Positions 51,452-59,123 are shown, counted from the stretch's first letter. The stretch is DNA of 64,000 bases from Streptomyces cavernae (GCF_004023625.1 NZ_RPDJ01000006.1:359780-423779), one strand, 5' to 3'. The notes: generated by a model not told the origin, from the letters alone. Program-made: numbers and translations.

Positions 51452-51991
51452 ATGACCGAGGACGAGTTCGATGCTTTCTACACGGCCGCTTTCCCCCGGC
51501 TGACCGGGCAGCTCTATGCCTTGACCGGGGACCACACCGAGGCCCAGGACGTGGTCCAGGAAGCGTTCGTACGGGCCTGGGACCGGCGCAGGACGTTCAT
51601 GGCGGACGGGGCCCCCGAGGCGTGGATCCGTACGGTCGCCATGCGCTTGGCGGTCAGCCGCTGGCGCCGGGCCAGGCGCTGGCTGGAACTCGTGCGCCGC
51701 ACCACACCGCCCGAGTCGGTCCCGGGGCCCGGCCCCGAGCACACCGCGCTGGTGGCTGCGCTGCGTCAATTGCCCGAGGCGCAACGGATGGCGATCGTCT
51801 TGCACCATCTGTGCGACATGAGTGTGGAGCAGGTAGCCTCCGAGACCGGTGCGCCCGTGGGGACGGTCAAGGCCCGGCTGTCCCGGGGGCGGACCGCGCT
51901 GGCGAAGTATCTGTCGGTGGACGACTCGTTGGACGGACCGGTGGGCGAGGCCGCCGGGCCCGTGCGGAAGGAGGGCGGCCGTGTCCGATGA
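51452..51991 (+). CDS. SigE family RNA polymerase sigma factor
   Basis: 179 residues. Sigma region 2 (DAFYTAAFPRLTGQLYALTG, then AQDVVQEAFVRAWDRR) and region 4 (MSVEQVASETGAPVGTVKAR) are complete. It belongs to the actinobacterial SigE-family ECF group. ATG 51452 with a GGGGGG stretch just upstream is chosen; the TTG at 51419 is unlikely. It overlaps the next gene by 11 bases and is divergent from the sigma-like/GT51 operon, which may be its target. Confidence 0.85.
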   Translation: MTEDEFDAFYTAAFPRLTGQLYALTGDHTEAQDVVQEAFVRAWDRRRTFMADGAPEAWIRTVAMRLAVSRWRRARRWLELVRRTTPPESVPGPGPEHTALVAALRQLPEAQRMAIVLHHLCDMSVEQVASETGAPVGTVKARLSRGRTALAKYLSVDDSLDGPVGEAAGPVRKEGGRVR

Positions 51992-52862
51992 ACTCTCGAC
52001 CGCGCTCCGCGAGTTGGCCGCGCGGCACGAGACGGCACCGGTCGTCACCGGCGCCGAGGTGCGGGGCCGCGCCGTCCGCCGGGGACGCCGCCGCCGGGCG
52101 ACTCTCGTGCTCGGCGCGGGCGCCACGGCGCTCGCCGTGGTGACCTTCGTGCTGACGTTGAACACCGGTGACGGCGGCACCCGGGCCCAGGTCCCGGCCG
52201 CGACGCCCGCCGCATCCGCCCCCACGTCGTCCGCCTCCCCCGCCAGGCCGGTGGCCACCACCGGCTCGGTCGACTTCCGCAAGAAGGTCCTGATATTCGG
52301 TGACCACGTCATGCGGCTCAGCTCGGGGGCGGTAAAGGCACGCGAACCGATGGGGTTGTTGACGGTGGCGGTGAAGTGGGACACCAAACTCGTCGCGTCC
52401 GAGAAGCTGTTCAAGAAACGCTTCACGGTCGAGGTGCCGTACGTGGTCGAACTGCGCGGCGCCGACAACGACCCCGTCTACGTCGGCGCCGTCACCTACG
52501 CAGCGAAGGCCCCCGACGACAGCGAACCCCTCGGCGGCTGGATCGGTCTGAACGCCAAGGACGCCTTGTGGCTGTACGACAAGGTGCGGGTCGGCGACCA
52601 CTTCTCGGTCAGCGGAGCCCCAGAGGCCGGGACGGACGCCACCGCGTCCGCCCCAGAGACGATCCCGACCGACGCAGGGGGCGCCTCGTCCGCGGAGCGG
52701 GACACCTCGTCCGCCACAGAGATCATGCCGCCCGCAGTGCGGGACTCCTCGCCCGTCACAGACATCATGCCGTCCACAGAGCAGGACCCCTCGTCCGCCA
52801 CAGACACCATCCGGTCCGCGGAGCGAGACCCCTCGTCCGCCGTTGTGGGCGGAACCGGCTAG
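51981..52862 (+). CDS. membrane-anchored protein with an L,D-transpeptidase-like domain lacking the catalytic Cys
   Basis: 293 residues. A basic cytosolic N-terminus, one membrane helix (about 40-58) and an outer domain (about 92-215). The domain (DFRKKVLIFGDHVMRLSSG, then GGWIGLNAKDALWLYDKV) resembles a YkuD-type fold, but the SHGCxR active site is replaced by GGWIGL and there is no Cys. It may bind wall peptides without catalysis; this assignment is tentative. The tail has three and a half 14-residue repeats (42 bp; SAERDTSSATEIMP type). GAAGGAGG precedes GTG 51981. As the coupled partner of a SigE-family factor it is a likely sensor or anti-sigma-like protein. Confidence 0.65.
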   Translation: MSDELSTALRELAARHETAPVVTGAEVRGRAVRRGRRRRATLVLGAGATALAVVTFVLTLNTGDGGTRAQVPAATPAASAPTSSASPARPVATTGSVDFRKKVLIFGDHVMRLSSGAVKAREPMGLLTVAVKWDTKLVASEKLFKKRFTVEVPYVVELRGADNDPVYVGAVTYAAKAPDDSEPLGGWIGLNAKDALWLYDKVRVGDHFSVSGAPEAGTDATASAPETIPTDAGGASSAERDTSSATEIMPPAVRDSSPVTDIMPSTEQDPSSATDTIRSAERDPSSAVVGGTG

Positions 52863-52977
52863 TGCCGCGGCAGGCAACGTTTGCCCGGTAAGGAGCGGCG
52901 TCATGGGCCTGCTCGAAGAGCTTGGGGGAGCGTGCCGGGCGTCGCGACGGGGCGGACGTTGCCTGTTGCGGCACTTG
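52862..52977. mobile_element. 116-bp MITE-like element with terminal inverted repeats
   Basis: AGTGCCGCGGCAGGCAACGT (52862-52881) and the reverse complement of the right end, AGTGCCGCAACAGGCAACGT, are terminal inverted repeats that continue for about 26 bp with few mismatches. Inside, AAGGAG precedes an ATG at 52903 that begins MGLLEELGG, as if the 5' end of a transposase gene had been joined to the 3' IS end by deletion. The left end supplies the TAG stop of the preceding gene. Confidence 0.65.
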
Positions 52978-53010
52978 GGCCCTGGGGCCCTTCTGACGGA
53001 CCTCCGCGGC

Positions 53011-53032
53011 GTCGCGACGCCCGGCACGCTCC
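53011..53032. repeat. 22-bp copy of the MITE subterminal core
   Basis: GTCGCGACGCCCGG followed by CACGCTCC, in inverted orientation to the same core at 52929-52950 and in the same orientation as 40978-40999. It abuts the stop codon of the ketosynthase gene. Confidence 0.7.
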
Positions 53033-53035
53033 TCC

Positions 53036-54256
53036 TTAGCGGCCGAGGACCAGTACCGCGTTCTGCCCGCCGAATCCGTACGACGTGCTGAGCGCATGGT
53101 CCATCCGGACCCGGCGCGGTGTCTTGGCCACCACGTCCAGCGTGACCTGGGGGTCCGGGCTGTCCAGGTTGGCCGTCGGGGGCACCGTCTGGTGTTCCAG
53201 GCTCAGCACCGCGCAGGCCGCCTCGATCGCCCCGGCGGCGCCCAGCGCATGACCGAGCGCGCCCTTGTTCGCGGTGACCGGCGGCCGGTGCGGGAACAGC
53301 CGGCCGAGCACCCGGGACTCCACCAGGTCGCCCGGGACGGTCCCGGTGCCGTGGGCGTTGACGTGGTCGATGTCCGGCGCCCCCAGGCCGGCGTCCCGGA
53401 GGGCCGCCGCGACGGCCAGCGAGACCCCCGCACCCGTCGGATCGGCGCCGGTCGGATGGTACGCGTCCGCGGACGCGCCGAATCCGAGCAGGCGGGCCCG
53501 GACCCGCGCGGTCCGGCGGGCGAGCGCGTGCTCGGTCCGCTCCAGTACGAGGACGGCGGCGCCCTCGCCGAGCACGAAACCGTCGCGGTCCGCGTCGAAC
53601 GGGCGGGAGGCGGTGGCCGGGGTGTCACAGCGTGCGGAGAGTGTGGCCATCTGCGAGAACAGCAGCGCGGTGAAGCGCGAACTGCGCGGTGACTCCGCGC
53701 CGCCCGCCAGCACCATGTCGCAGCGCCCGGCGCGCAGCAGGTCCAGCGCGGTGCCGAGCGCGCTGGCGCCCGACGCGGAGTCGGTGGACAGGGTGAGGTT
53801 GGGTCCGTGGACGCCGAGTTGGAGGGCGATCTCGCCGGCCGCCATGTTCGGGACGGCGCGCGGCAGCGTCAGCGGTGACACGGAGGCCGACCGGCCGCTG
53901 CGCACCACCTTGCCGTGTTCCTTCTCCAGTGTCTCCAGGCTGGTCGAGCCGACGCCCATCACGACCGCGACCCGGTCCGCGTCCCATGCCGCGGTGTCGA
54001 CGCGCGCGTCTTCGACGGCCAACCGGGCGGCGGTCACCGCGAGTTGGGTGAACCGGTCCAGGCGCCAGGCGGACTTTCCCGCCATCGCCCGCGGCTCGAA
54101 GTCCCGGACGTGGCAGGAGAAGTCGATGGGCAGGCCGTCCAGGACGGGGTCCGGGGCGGCGGTGGAGACCCCCGTGCACAGACCCCGCCAGGTGGCTTCC
54201 CAGCCGATCCCCGCCGGAGTGACGAGACCGAGCCCGGTGATCGCGACGCCGGTCAC
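53036..54256 (-). CDS. beta-ketoacyl-ACP synthase (FabF-like) with Ser in place of the active-site Cys
   Basis: 406 residues with the complete thiolase fold of a FabF/KS-alpha protein. The two active-site histidines are present (VNAHGTGTVPGD and NKGALGHALGAAG). The nucleophile elbow reads LSTDSASGASALG, so the expected Cys (TACASG) is Ser. Condensation through an acyl thioester is therefore doubtful. It could be a decarboxylating or structural partner, or use an acyl-Ser intermediate. There is no chain-length factor, ACP or ketoreductase nearby. GTG 54256 overlaps the stop of a 28-residue peptide gene (GTGA). The downstream end abuts a MITE fragment. Confidence 0.85.
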   Translation of the reverse strand: MTGVAITGLGLVTPAGIGWEATWRGLCTGVSTAAPDPVLDGLPIDFSCHVRDFEPRAMAGKSAWRLDRFTQLAVTAARLAVEDARVDTAAWDADRVAVVMGVGSTSLETLEKEHGKVVRSGRSASVSPLTLPRAVPNMAAGEIALQLGVHGPNLTLSTDSASGASALGTALDLLRAGRCDMVLAGGAESPRSSRFTALLFSQMATLSARCDTPATASRPFDADRDGFVLGEGAAVLVLERTEHALARRTARVRARLLGFGASADAYHPTGADPTGAGVSLAVAAALRDAGLGAPDIDHVNAHGTGTVPGDLVESRVLGRLFPHRPPVTANKGALGHALGAAGAIEAACAVLSLEHQTVPPTANLDSPDPQVTLDVVAKTPRRVRMDHALSTSYGFGGQNAVLVLGR

Positions 54257-54339
54257 GCGGCGGCTTTCCACAGCGCGGGGCCGAAGGCGACGGCGATGTC
54301 AGCGGCCATAAAGGTCATAAAATAGTAAGCCGGGTTCAT
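54253..54339 (-). CDS. 28-residue hydrophobic peptide coupled to the ketosynthase
   Basis: ATG 54339 is preceded by GGAGAAGA. The peptide begins MNPAYYFMTFMAADIAVAFG and ends LWKAAA; it is a single hydrophobic helix with aromatic residues at its start. The stop TGA overlaps the KS start as GTGA, which argues strongly for translation. Its codons (TAT TTT, TTT) are unusually AT-rich. The function is unknown: perhaps a membrane anchor or leader peptide for the KS. Confidence 0.65.
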   Translation of the reverse strand: MNPAYYFMTFMAADIAVAFGPALWKAAA

Positions 54340-54407
54340 TCTTCTCCGGGTGAAAAGCGACGGGCGCGGTACACGAGCGGAAGCGGCGCGGGTGCACGGC
54401 GATTCGG

Positions 54408-54533
54408 TCAGCCGACCCGTACGGCCCGGGTCTTGAGAGCGGCCGTGACCACTGCGAAGGAGCAGGCCGCGAGGCCCGCCGAAGCGGCGAGCGTCCAGAG
54501 CGTCAGTCGTGCAAGAGGCCGGGAAGCGAGCAC
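54408..54533 (-). CDS. 41-residue small membrane protein
   Basis: GTG 54533 with AAAGGG seven bases upstream. The peptide begins MLASRPLARLTLWTLAASAG, has one membrane helix (about 10-33) and a basic C-terminus (ALKTRAVRVG), giving an outside-to-inside orientation by charge. It lies 68 bp before the 28-residue peptide in the same direction, so three genes probably form one operon with the ketosynthase. Confidence 0.6.
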   Translation of the reverse strand: MLASRPLARLTLWTLAASAGLAACSFAVVTAALKTRAVRVG

Positions 54534-54981
54534 AGTTCAACCCTTTCGTCGGCCGTCATGATTCCACGGCCTGAGGGCGGGACGCGCCGCAGCACGGGCT
54601 GTTCACCCGGATAGAGTCCGAATGTTCCACGTGAAACGTGAAGGGCGAAATGCCGCCGGGAAACACGACCGGGAAACGCGAACGGAAATCCGGACTGGAA
54701 GCCGGGGGCACAAGCCCGAACGAGAAAGCCGCAGGGAACTCCGATGGGAGCTGCGATGGGAGCTCCGAAGGATCTCCTTATGCGAACCTGGGACGGGGAT
54801 ATGAGAAAGCGCCGCAAATGTGGGGTGGCGGGGGACAGAACCACGGTCCCCGCCACCGGCGCACTCCATCGGTCACGCGACGCCGCGGACGCCCACGGCG
54901 GGCGCACCATCAGTCACAATGCGTTGATTCCGCTCAATCGCCCCATGAGTCACACGTGTCACTGGTCTAAGCCACATCTGC
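54534..54981. other. gene-poor intergenic stretch
   Basis: About 450 bases without a supported gene. It contains the parS-like site, purine-rich words such as CGGGAAAC(A/G)CGA, and a doubled GATGGGAGCT at about 54741-54762. Base composition is lower in GC than its neighbours. The promoter of the ketosynthase operon should be here, but I see no firm -35/-10 pair. Confidence 0.5.
54624..54637. promoter_or_regulatory. parS-like ParB binding site
   Basis: GTTCCACGTGAAAC, one base from the palindromic parS consensus and identical to the reverse complement of 5209-5222. Intergenic, between the ketosynthase operon and the roadblock cluster. Confidence 0.7.
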
Positions 54982-55368
54982 CTAAGCGACGTCCGCGTCC
55001 AGTTGCCGCGTCAGCTCCTCCACCACAGCCGGGGCCTCCCGCTGGAAGGCCGCCAGGTCGAGGCCCTCGTCCGCGACGACGGCGAGCAGGGCCCGGTCGC
55101 CGACCGCCAGCACCAGCACATGACCGCCGCTGCACTGCGCGATCACCTGCCGCAGCATTCCGGTCTCCCCCTGCTGGGCCATGCGCCTGCCGAGGGAGAG
55201 CGTGGCCGCGGCCACCGCCGCCACGGACTCCGGGTGAACCGTTGCCGCGTCCGTGGCGACCAGTAGGCCGTCAGCCGTGGCGAGTACGCTCTCGGACACC
55301 CCCATCACCTTGTCGCGTAGTGCCGCAAGGATGTCGATCAGCGGATCGGCCGCCCTGGTTTCGCTCAT
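54982..55368 (-). CDS. roadblock/LC7 domain protein
   Basis: 128 residues in the roadblock/LC7 fold: a helix with GVSESVLATADGLLVATDAA, an amphipathic helix (SLGRRMAQQGETGMLRQVIA) and a strand pair (GHVLVLAVGDRALLAVVADE). Such proteins are regulators of small GTPases in gliding and polarity systems. ATG 55368 with AAGGA about ten bases upstream is chosen. It follows the DUF4388 gene in the same direction, its start region within 20 bases of that stop, so they are one operon. Confidence 0.85.
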   Translation of the reverse strand: MSETRAADPLIDILAALRDKVMGVSESVLATADGLLVATDAATVHPESVAAVAAATLSLGRRMAQQGETGMLRQVIAQCSGGHVLVLAVGDRALLAVVADEGLDLAAFQREAPAVVEELTRQLDADVA

Positions 55369-55384
55369 GGCATTGATTCCTTGG

Positions 55385-56449
55385 TCAGGCACTGTTTGTC
55401 TCCCCTGGACTGCTGCTTGACTTCGGGCCGTGCCCGCCTGGACTGCGCCGTGGCAACGGGCCCCGTTCGGGGGGCGCGTACGGCGACTGCCCCGCGGAGG
55501 CGGCAGTACGAGGTGCGGTGCTGGGCCTGCCGGACGGTGTCGTACGGGACTCCCGTCGCACCAGCCCGAGTCCCTCCATCCGGACCAGATCGAGCAGGAC
55601 CGGGTACAGCCCGCGGCCCAGCGTGAAGGCGATGTCCCGTGGTGTACGCCGGCCGTTGACGCAGGAAAGGATCTCCACGTGGCGTGACGAGTGCACCGGT
55701 TCGGACGCCAGCCGGTGCACCCGGGCCCGGGCGGCCTCGGCGGGTGCGCCCAGCAGCCGGGACAGCAGTGCCAGCCTCCGTGAGGTCTCCTGGGTGAGCC
55801 GGGCCGGCTCGACCCCCGGTTCCACGCTCAGCGTGGGCACCCGGTCGGTCACCTCCCAACTCGCCGGAGCGCTGAGCGACATGGCGAACGCCCCGTCGAA
55901 CACCGCGGCCGTACACATCACTTCGAGCTCCAGCGCACCGACCAGCGCGCGGTGGTTCAGCTCCGCCCCGCGCAGCTCCCCGGAGGGGTCGGCCACGCAC
56001 ACCCCGGCCCACTCCGCGTCGCTGATCCGGCCGGACTTCAGCAGGATCGCCTCGACGGTCGGGGCCCCCGGTGTCTCGACGGCCACGACCAGGCCGTCGC
56101 GGAGGTGGATCGTGCCCCCGGGCGTGCCGGAGACCCGGACCGTCGCGCTGCGGCGCTGGGCGCGCAGCGCCAGCAGCAGGGCCGACACGTTGCGGGCGGT
56201 GGTCACGCTCGCGTCGGTCGCGTCCGTCGTGCCCGTCGCGTCGGTCGTGCTCGTCGCATTGGTCGTGCTCGTCGCATTGGTGCTGCCGGTCGCATGGGTC
56301 GCGTCGGTGCCGCCGGTCCCGGGGTCGGCGCCGGGCTCGTCGGAACGCGGATCCGTGGTTCCAGGATCCGTGGTGCGAGGGTCCGTGATGCCGGGATCCA
56401 TGCCGCCGGGATCCGTGATGCCGGGATCCGTGGTTCGGCGATCGGTCAT
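55385..56449 (-). CDS. DUF4388 (PATAN-type) domain protein with repetitive N-terminus
   Basis: 354 residues. A low-complexity N-terminus with TDPGTTDPR and TNATSTTDATG repeats (1-85) precedes a DUF4388-like domain (about 87-160; TIHLRDGLVVAVETPGAP, then ILLKSGRISDAEW). A helical middle and a winged-helix-like region (RHVEILSCVNGRRTPRDIAF) follow. The last 50 residues are Pro/Ser-rich. DUF4388 domains occur with two-component and polarity proteins. It lies between two roadblock genes. The RBS is weak (CACAGG), so the start could lie downstream of the repeats. Confidence 0.75.
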   Translation of the reverse strand: MTDRRTTDPGITDPGGMDPGITDPRTTDPGTTDPRSDEPGADPGTGGTDATHATGSTNATSTTNATSTTDATGTTDATDASVTTARNVSALLLALRAQRRSATVRVSGTPGGTIHLRDGLVVAVETPGAPTVEAILLKSGRISDAEWAGVCVADPSGELRGAELNHRALVGALELEVMCTAAVFDGAFAMSLSAPASWEVTDRVPTLSVEPGVEPARLTQETSRRLALLSRLLGAPAEAARARVHRLASEPVHSSRHVEILSCVNGRRTPRDIAFTLGRGLYPVLLDLVRMEGLGLVRRESRTTPSGRPSTAPRTAASAGQSPYAPPERGPLPRRSPGGHGPKSSSSPGETNSA

Positions 56450-56498
56450 ACCTGTGCTGCCGTTCTCTCGATGCCGCCGTTCATGTCCGTACTGCCGT

Positions 56499-56852
56499 TC
56501 ATGCCAGTACTTCGGCGGCTCGGCCTGACAGGTCCCGCATCGCCAGCGCGATGTTGGTGCGTGCGCGGTCCAGGATGGCCGACAGCAGCAGGGGGTCGCC
56601 CTGCCGTCGTACCAGGAAGGTGACGTAGTGGCGCCGTGCGCTGGTCACGATCACGCTCTCCACCTCGCCCCGGGCGCCCGCTCTCGCGAGCGACTCGGCG
56701 ATCAACGCGGTGGTCTCGCACAGTTCCGAGGCATCCTCGGTCTCCTCACCCGCGACCGCGTAGGTGAGGCCGGTGACCCCGTCCACCAGGGCGACGCCGG
56801 TGACGCCGGGAGCGTCGAGGAGCTTTGCGAGTCCCCGTTCGATCGCCGACAT
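56499..56852 (-). CDS. roadblock/LC7-like protein
   Basis: 117 residues: helix (MSAIERGLAKLLDAPGVTGV), strand ALVDGVTGLTYAVAG, central helix and paired strands (ESVIVTSARRHYVTFLVRR). GAAGGGGGA precedes ATG 56852. The first gene of the minus-strand cluster, 49 bp before the DUF4388 gene. It is divergent from a similar protein at 57017, and the two share about 30 percent similarity by eye, suggesting duplication. Confidence 0.8.
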   Translation of the reverse strand: MSAIERGLAKLLDAPGVTGVALVDGVTGLTYAVAGEETEDASELCETTALIAESLARAGARGEVESVIVTSARRHYVTFLVRRQGDPLLLSAILDRARTNIALAMRDLSGRAAEVLA

Positions 56853-56867
56853 CCGATCCCCCTTCAC

Positions 56868-57016
56868 TTGACCGCTTCCCGCACAGTACTTTAATCACCA
56901 ACATGGCGACAGTGACCTCAAGTGATACTTAATTACTCACGGGTTTACTGTTTTTCGATCGCTGTTTGCATGATCTCTGAACGCCGACGACCGGCAGAGG
57001 AAACGAGGCCAGCCTT
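56868..57016. promoter_or_regulatory. AT-rich divergent promoter of two roadblock genes
   Basis: The stretch contains TACTTTAATCAC (56886-56897) and TACTTAATTACTC (56926-56938), similar words 40 bp apart that may be -10 elements or operators, plus TTTACTGTTTTTCG. It is strikingly AT-rich for this genome. Confidence 0.4.
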
Positions 57017-57382
57017 ATGAACATCGAAACGGCGCTCAAAGAAGCGATGACCGTGGACGGCGCCCTGGGTGTCGCACTCGTCGACTACGAGAGCGGTATG
57101 TCGCTGGGAGTGCTCGGTGGCGGCCCCGGCCTCGACCTGGAGGTGGCGGCGGCGGGCAACACGGAGGTCGTCCGGGCCAAGGTGCGCACCCTCGCCTCGC
57201 TCCAGATGGACGACACCGTCGAGGACATCCTGATCACGCTGGGCAGGCAGTACCACCTGATCCGACCGCTGGTGAGCAGCAAGGGTTCGCTCTTCCTGTA
57301 CCTGGCGCTCGACCGTTCGCGTAGCAATCTGGCGCTGGCTCGGCACAACCTCAAGCGCATCGAGAGCGGTCTCGAGGTCTGA
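57017..57382 (+). CDS. roadblock/LC7 domain protein
   Basis: 121 residues: MNIETALKEAMTVDGALGVA, a strand pair (LVDYESGMSLGVLGGG), a central helix, and DTVEDILITLGRQYHLIRPL with following SLFLYLALDRSRSNLALA. No GTPase gene is adjacent. Gene order (roadblock, DUF4388, roadblock, divergent roadblock) differs from classical conservons, which pair CvnB with CvnA, CvnC and CvnD. Confidence 0.85.
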   Translation: MNIETALKEAMTVDGALGVALVDYESGMSLGVLGGGPGLDLEVAAAGNTEVVRAKVRTLASLQMDDTVEDILITLGRQYHLIRPLVSSKGSLFLYLALDRSRSNLALARHNLKRIESGLEV

Positions 57383-57442
57383 GTCCGACCGGGCCGGAGG
57401 GCTTTTGAGTCCGTCTCGGATCGCGCGTATCACCGTGACCGC

Positions 57443-57478
57443 CGCGCCGGGTTCTGTTCGGCTCAGAACTCGGGCGCG
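57443..57478 (+). terminator. probable terminator of the roadblock gene
   Basis: CGCGCC-gg-GTTCTG pairs with CAGAAC-tc-GGGCGCG with a short internal loop. Confidence 0.55.
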
Positions 57479-57864
57479 CGGTGATACGGCACGCCCATGT
57501 CGACGGTCCATGCCGACGGCTCTTATAGAGGCCCATGCCGACGCTTCTTCTCGACGGTCAGTCAGGTTCCGCCGAGAGGTGTCCCGTTATCGCGACTTGG
57601 CCCTCGACATATTTCTCCGGCATATCCGGGAGCGCGGCCGTCCGCCGCTGTCGCCCCCGAAATCGACGCCGACGTTGCCCGAGATCGGGCACTCGGCACT
57701 CGGTTCTGCCCGAATTCGGAAACGCCGCGAAGAGCCGCCCCTGCCAGGACGGTCGAACCCAGACCACCCGGACCACCCGGACCACCCGGACCACCCGGAG
57801 CCGGCCTTGCTCGCGCATGCACGCGGAGCCCGTCAGCTCCAGCCCGGCACCGGCCCCGCCGCGC
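57479..57864. other. gene-free region with a 9-bp repeat
   Basis: Nearly 390 bases without a supported gene. Four copies of GACCACCCG lie at 57762-57797. Frames through the region switch between low-complexity peptides and have no RBS. It separates the roadblock gene from the convergent DUF1152 gene. Confidence 0.6.
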
Positions 57865-59001
57865 TCACACCCCACCCGGGATCCGCCACAGTGGTGCCTC
57901 GTACCGATCCGCTCGACGGCTCTTCAGCAGGCGGCGCAGGGCGTCCCACTGGGTGCTGTCGAGGTCCAGTGCCTCGGTGATGCGGCCCAGTGTCAGATGA
58001 GTGGCGCCACGGCCCCTGGCCTCCGCCTCCAACCGGTCCAGTCGGCTCAGCATCGCCGCAGGATCCGGCCCGATCGCCGCAGGATCCGACGTGAGGGCCG
58101 CAGGATCCGGCGCGGCGGCCCTGCGCCGCCGGAACCGGGCCGCCTCCTCGCGTTCGTGGTCCAGCTCCGAGTGGCCGCAGATGTCACGGCTCAACTCCTC
58201 CACCTCCGCCAGGCTGCCCGTCCCCATCGCCGCCCGCGCCAGCTCGTTGCGGTCCAGGGCCTGTTCCGGATCCGCCTCGCGTACCGTCGGGCTCTCGTCC
58301 GTCAACGCGACCGGCGACTGCGCGCCCCGTACCTCGCACGCCCCGCGCACCCCCCGGGCCGTTGCCGCGAGCATCGCCATCGCCTCCGACGGATGCCAGT
58401 CGAGGACCCTGCCGACCGCCTCCACGTCCTCGGCGGTGAAGACATGGACCACGGCGCCGAGCGCGCCGCACACCTCCTCGGCAGGTAGCTCGCCGTCCAG
58501 GCCGGGGCCCGCCACCAGCAGCCGGACGGGCGCGCTCACCTGGCAGCAGGCCGCCAGAGTGAGGGCGTCGGCCAGCGGGCTCTTCAGTGTCGGTTCGTCC
58601 CCTCGGGCGAGGATGTCGCCGCCCACGTCGAGCAGGTGGACCGAGTCCGGCGACAACTCCTTGAGCAGTTCCTCCAGCTGCCGCGTGACTCCCTCGACCC
58701 CGCGGTACGGGTCGAGGAGTGCGAAGGTGTGCGGCAGCTCAGCGGCGAGCCGCGGCAGCGTGGAACCCGCGGGCGCCAGCGGTCGGGCCCGCGCGGGCAC
58801 CGAACGGACCGCCGGGGTCAGCGACCGCAGCCCGGTGAAGCCGTCCGCTCCGCGGGGCCCCGGGACGGCGTCGACGAGTAGGCGGTCCCACGCGTAGGTG
58901 AGGATCACCGCCCGTTCCCCGGTGCCGTGGACGGCGGCGTCGAACATCGCGGCGGCGACCGCGTCACCACCGCCTCCCGCCGCGACGACCAACCGCGTCA
59001 T
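57865..59001 (-). CDS. DUF1152 family protein
   Basis: 378 residues with the family's N-terminal glycine-rich loop (TRLVVAAGGGGDAVAAAMFD), AWDRLLVD and the later LLDVGGDILARGDEP. The fold is Rossmann-like and probably binds a nucleotide or sugar; no activity is established. An insert near residues 300-320 has the repeated TSDPAAIGPDPAA. TACGCT ends six bases before ATG 59001 and there is no RBS, so the mRNA is probably leaderless. The promoter lies in a duplicated segment shared with the divergent MerR gene. Confidence 0.8.
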   Translation of the reverse strand: MTRLVVAAGGGGDAVAAAMFDAAVHGTGERAVILTYAWDRLLVDAVPGPRGADGFTGLRSLTPAVRSVPARARPLAPAGSTLPRLAAELPHTFALLDPYRGVEGVTRQLEELLKELSPDSVHLLDVGGDILARGDEPTLKSPLADALTLAACCQVSAPVRLLVAGPGLDGELPAEEVCGALGAVVHVFTAEDVEAVGRVLDWHPSEAMAMLAATARGVRGACEVRGAQSPVALTDESPTVREADPEQALDRNELARAAMGTGSLAEVEELSRDICGHSELDHEREEAARFRRRRAAAPDPAALTSDPAAIGPDPAAMLSRLDRLEAEARGRGATHLTLGRITEALDLDSTQWDALRRLLKSRRADRYEAPLWRIPGGV

Positions 59002-59010
59002 GGGACCAGC

Positions 59011-59082
59011 GTACGAGGGCACCTCTCGGCCCAGAGTTCCGCGAATCGGGGTACGAGGGCACCTCTCGGCCCCGAGTTCCGC
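59011..59082. repeat. 40-bp duplication in the divergent promoter
   Basis: GTACGAGGGCACCTCTCGGC followed by CC(A/C)GAGTTCCGC occurs at 59011 and 59051. The first copy overlaps the -10 of the DUF1152 gene (TACGCT, 59013-59008 on the minus strand). The second lies upstream of the MerR gene. Confidence 0.75.
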
Positions 59083-59123
59083 CCGGAACCGGTAGGAATC
59101 CCGCTCCCGTAGCCTTCACCTCC

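Noticed and set aside
52903..53091. Small plus-strand gene starting with AAGGAG and ATG (MGLLEELGG)
   Set aside because: It lies in the MITE and runs antisense into the ketosynthase; more likely the leftover start of a transposase gene than a functional peptide.
53036..54256. Type II polyketide cluster
   Set aside because: Only one KS is present, with no chain-length factor, ACP, ketoreductase or cyclase nearby, and the nucleophile is Ser.
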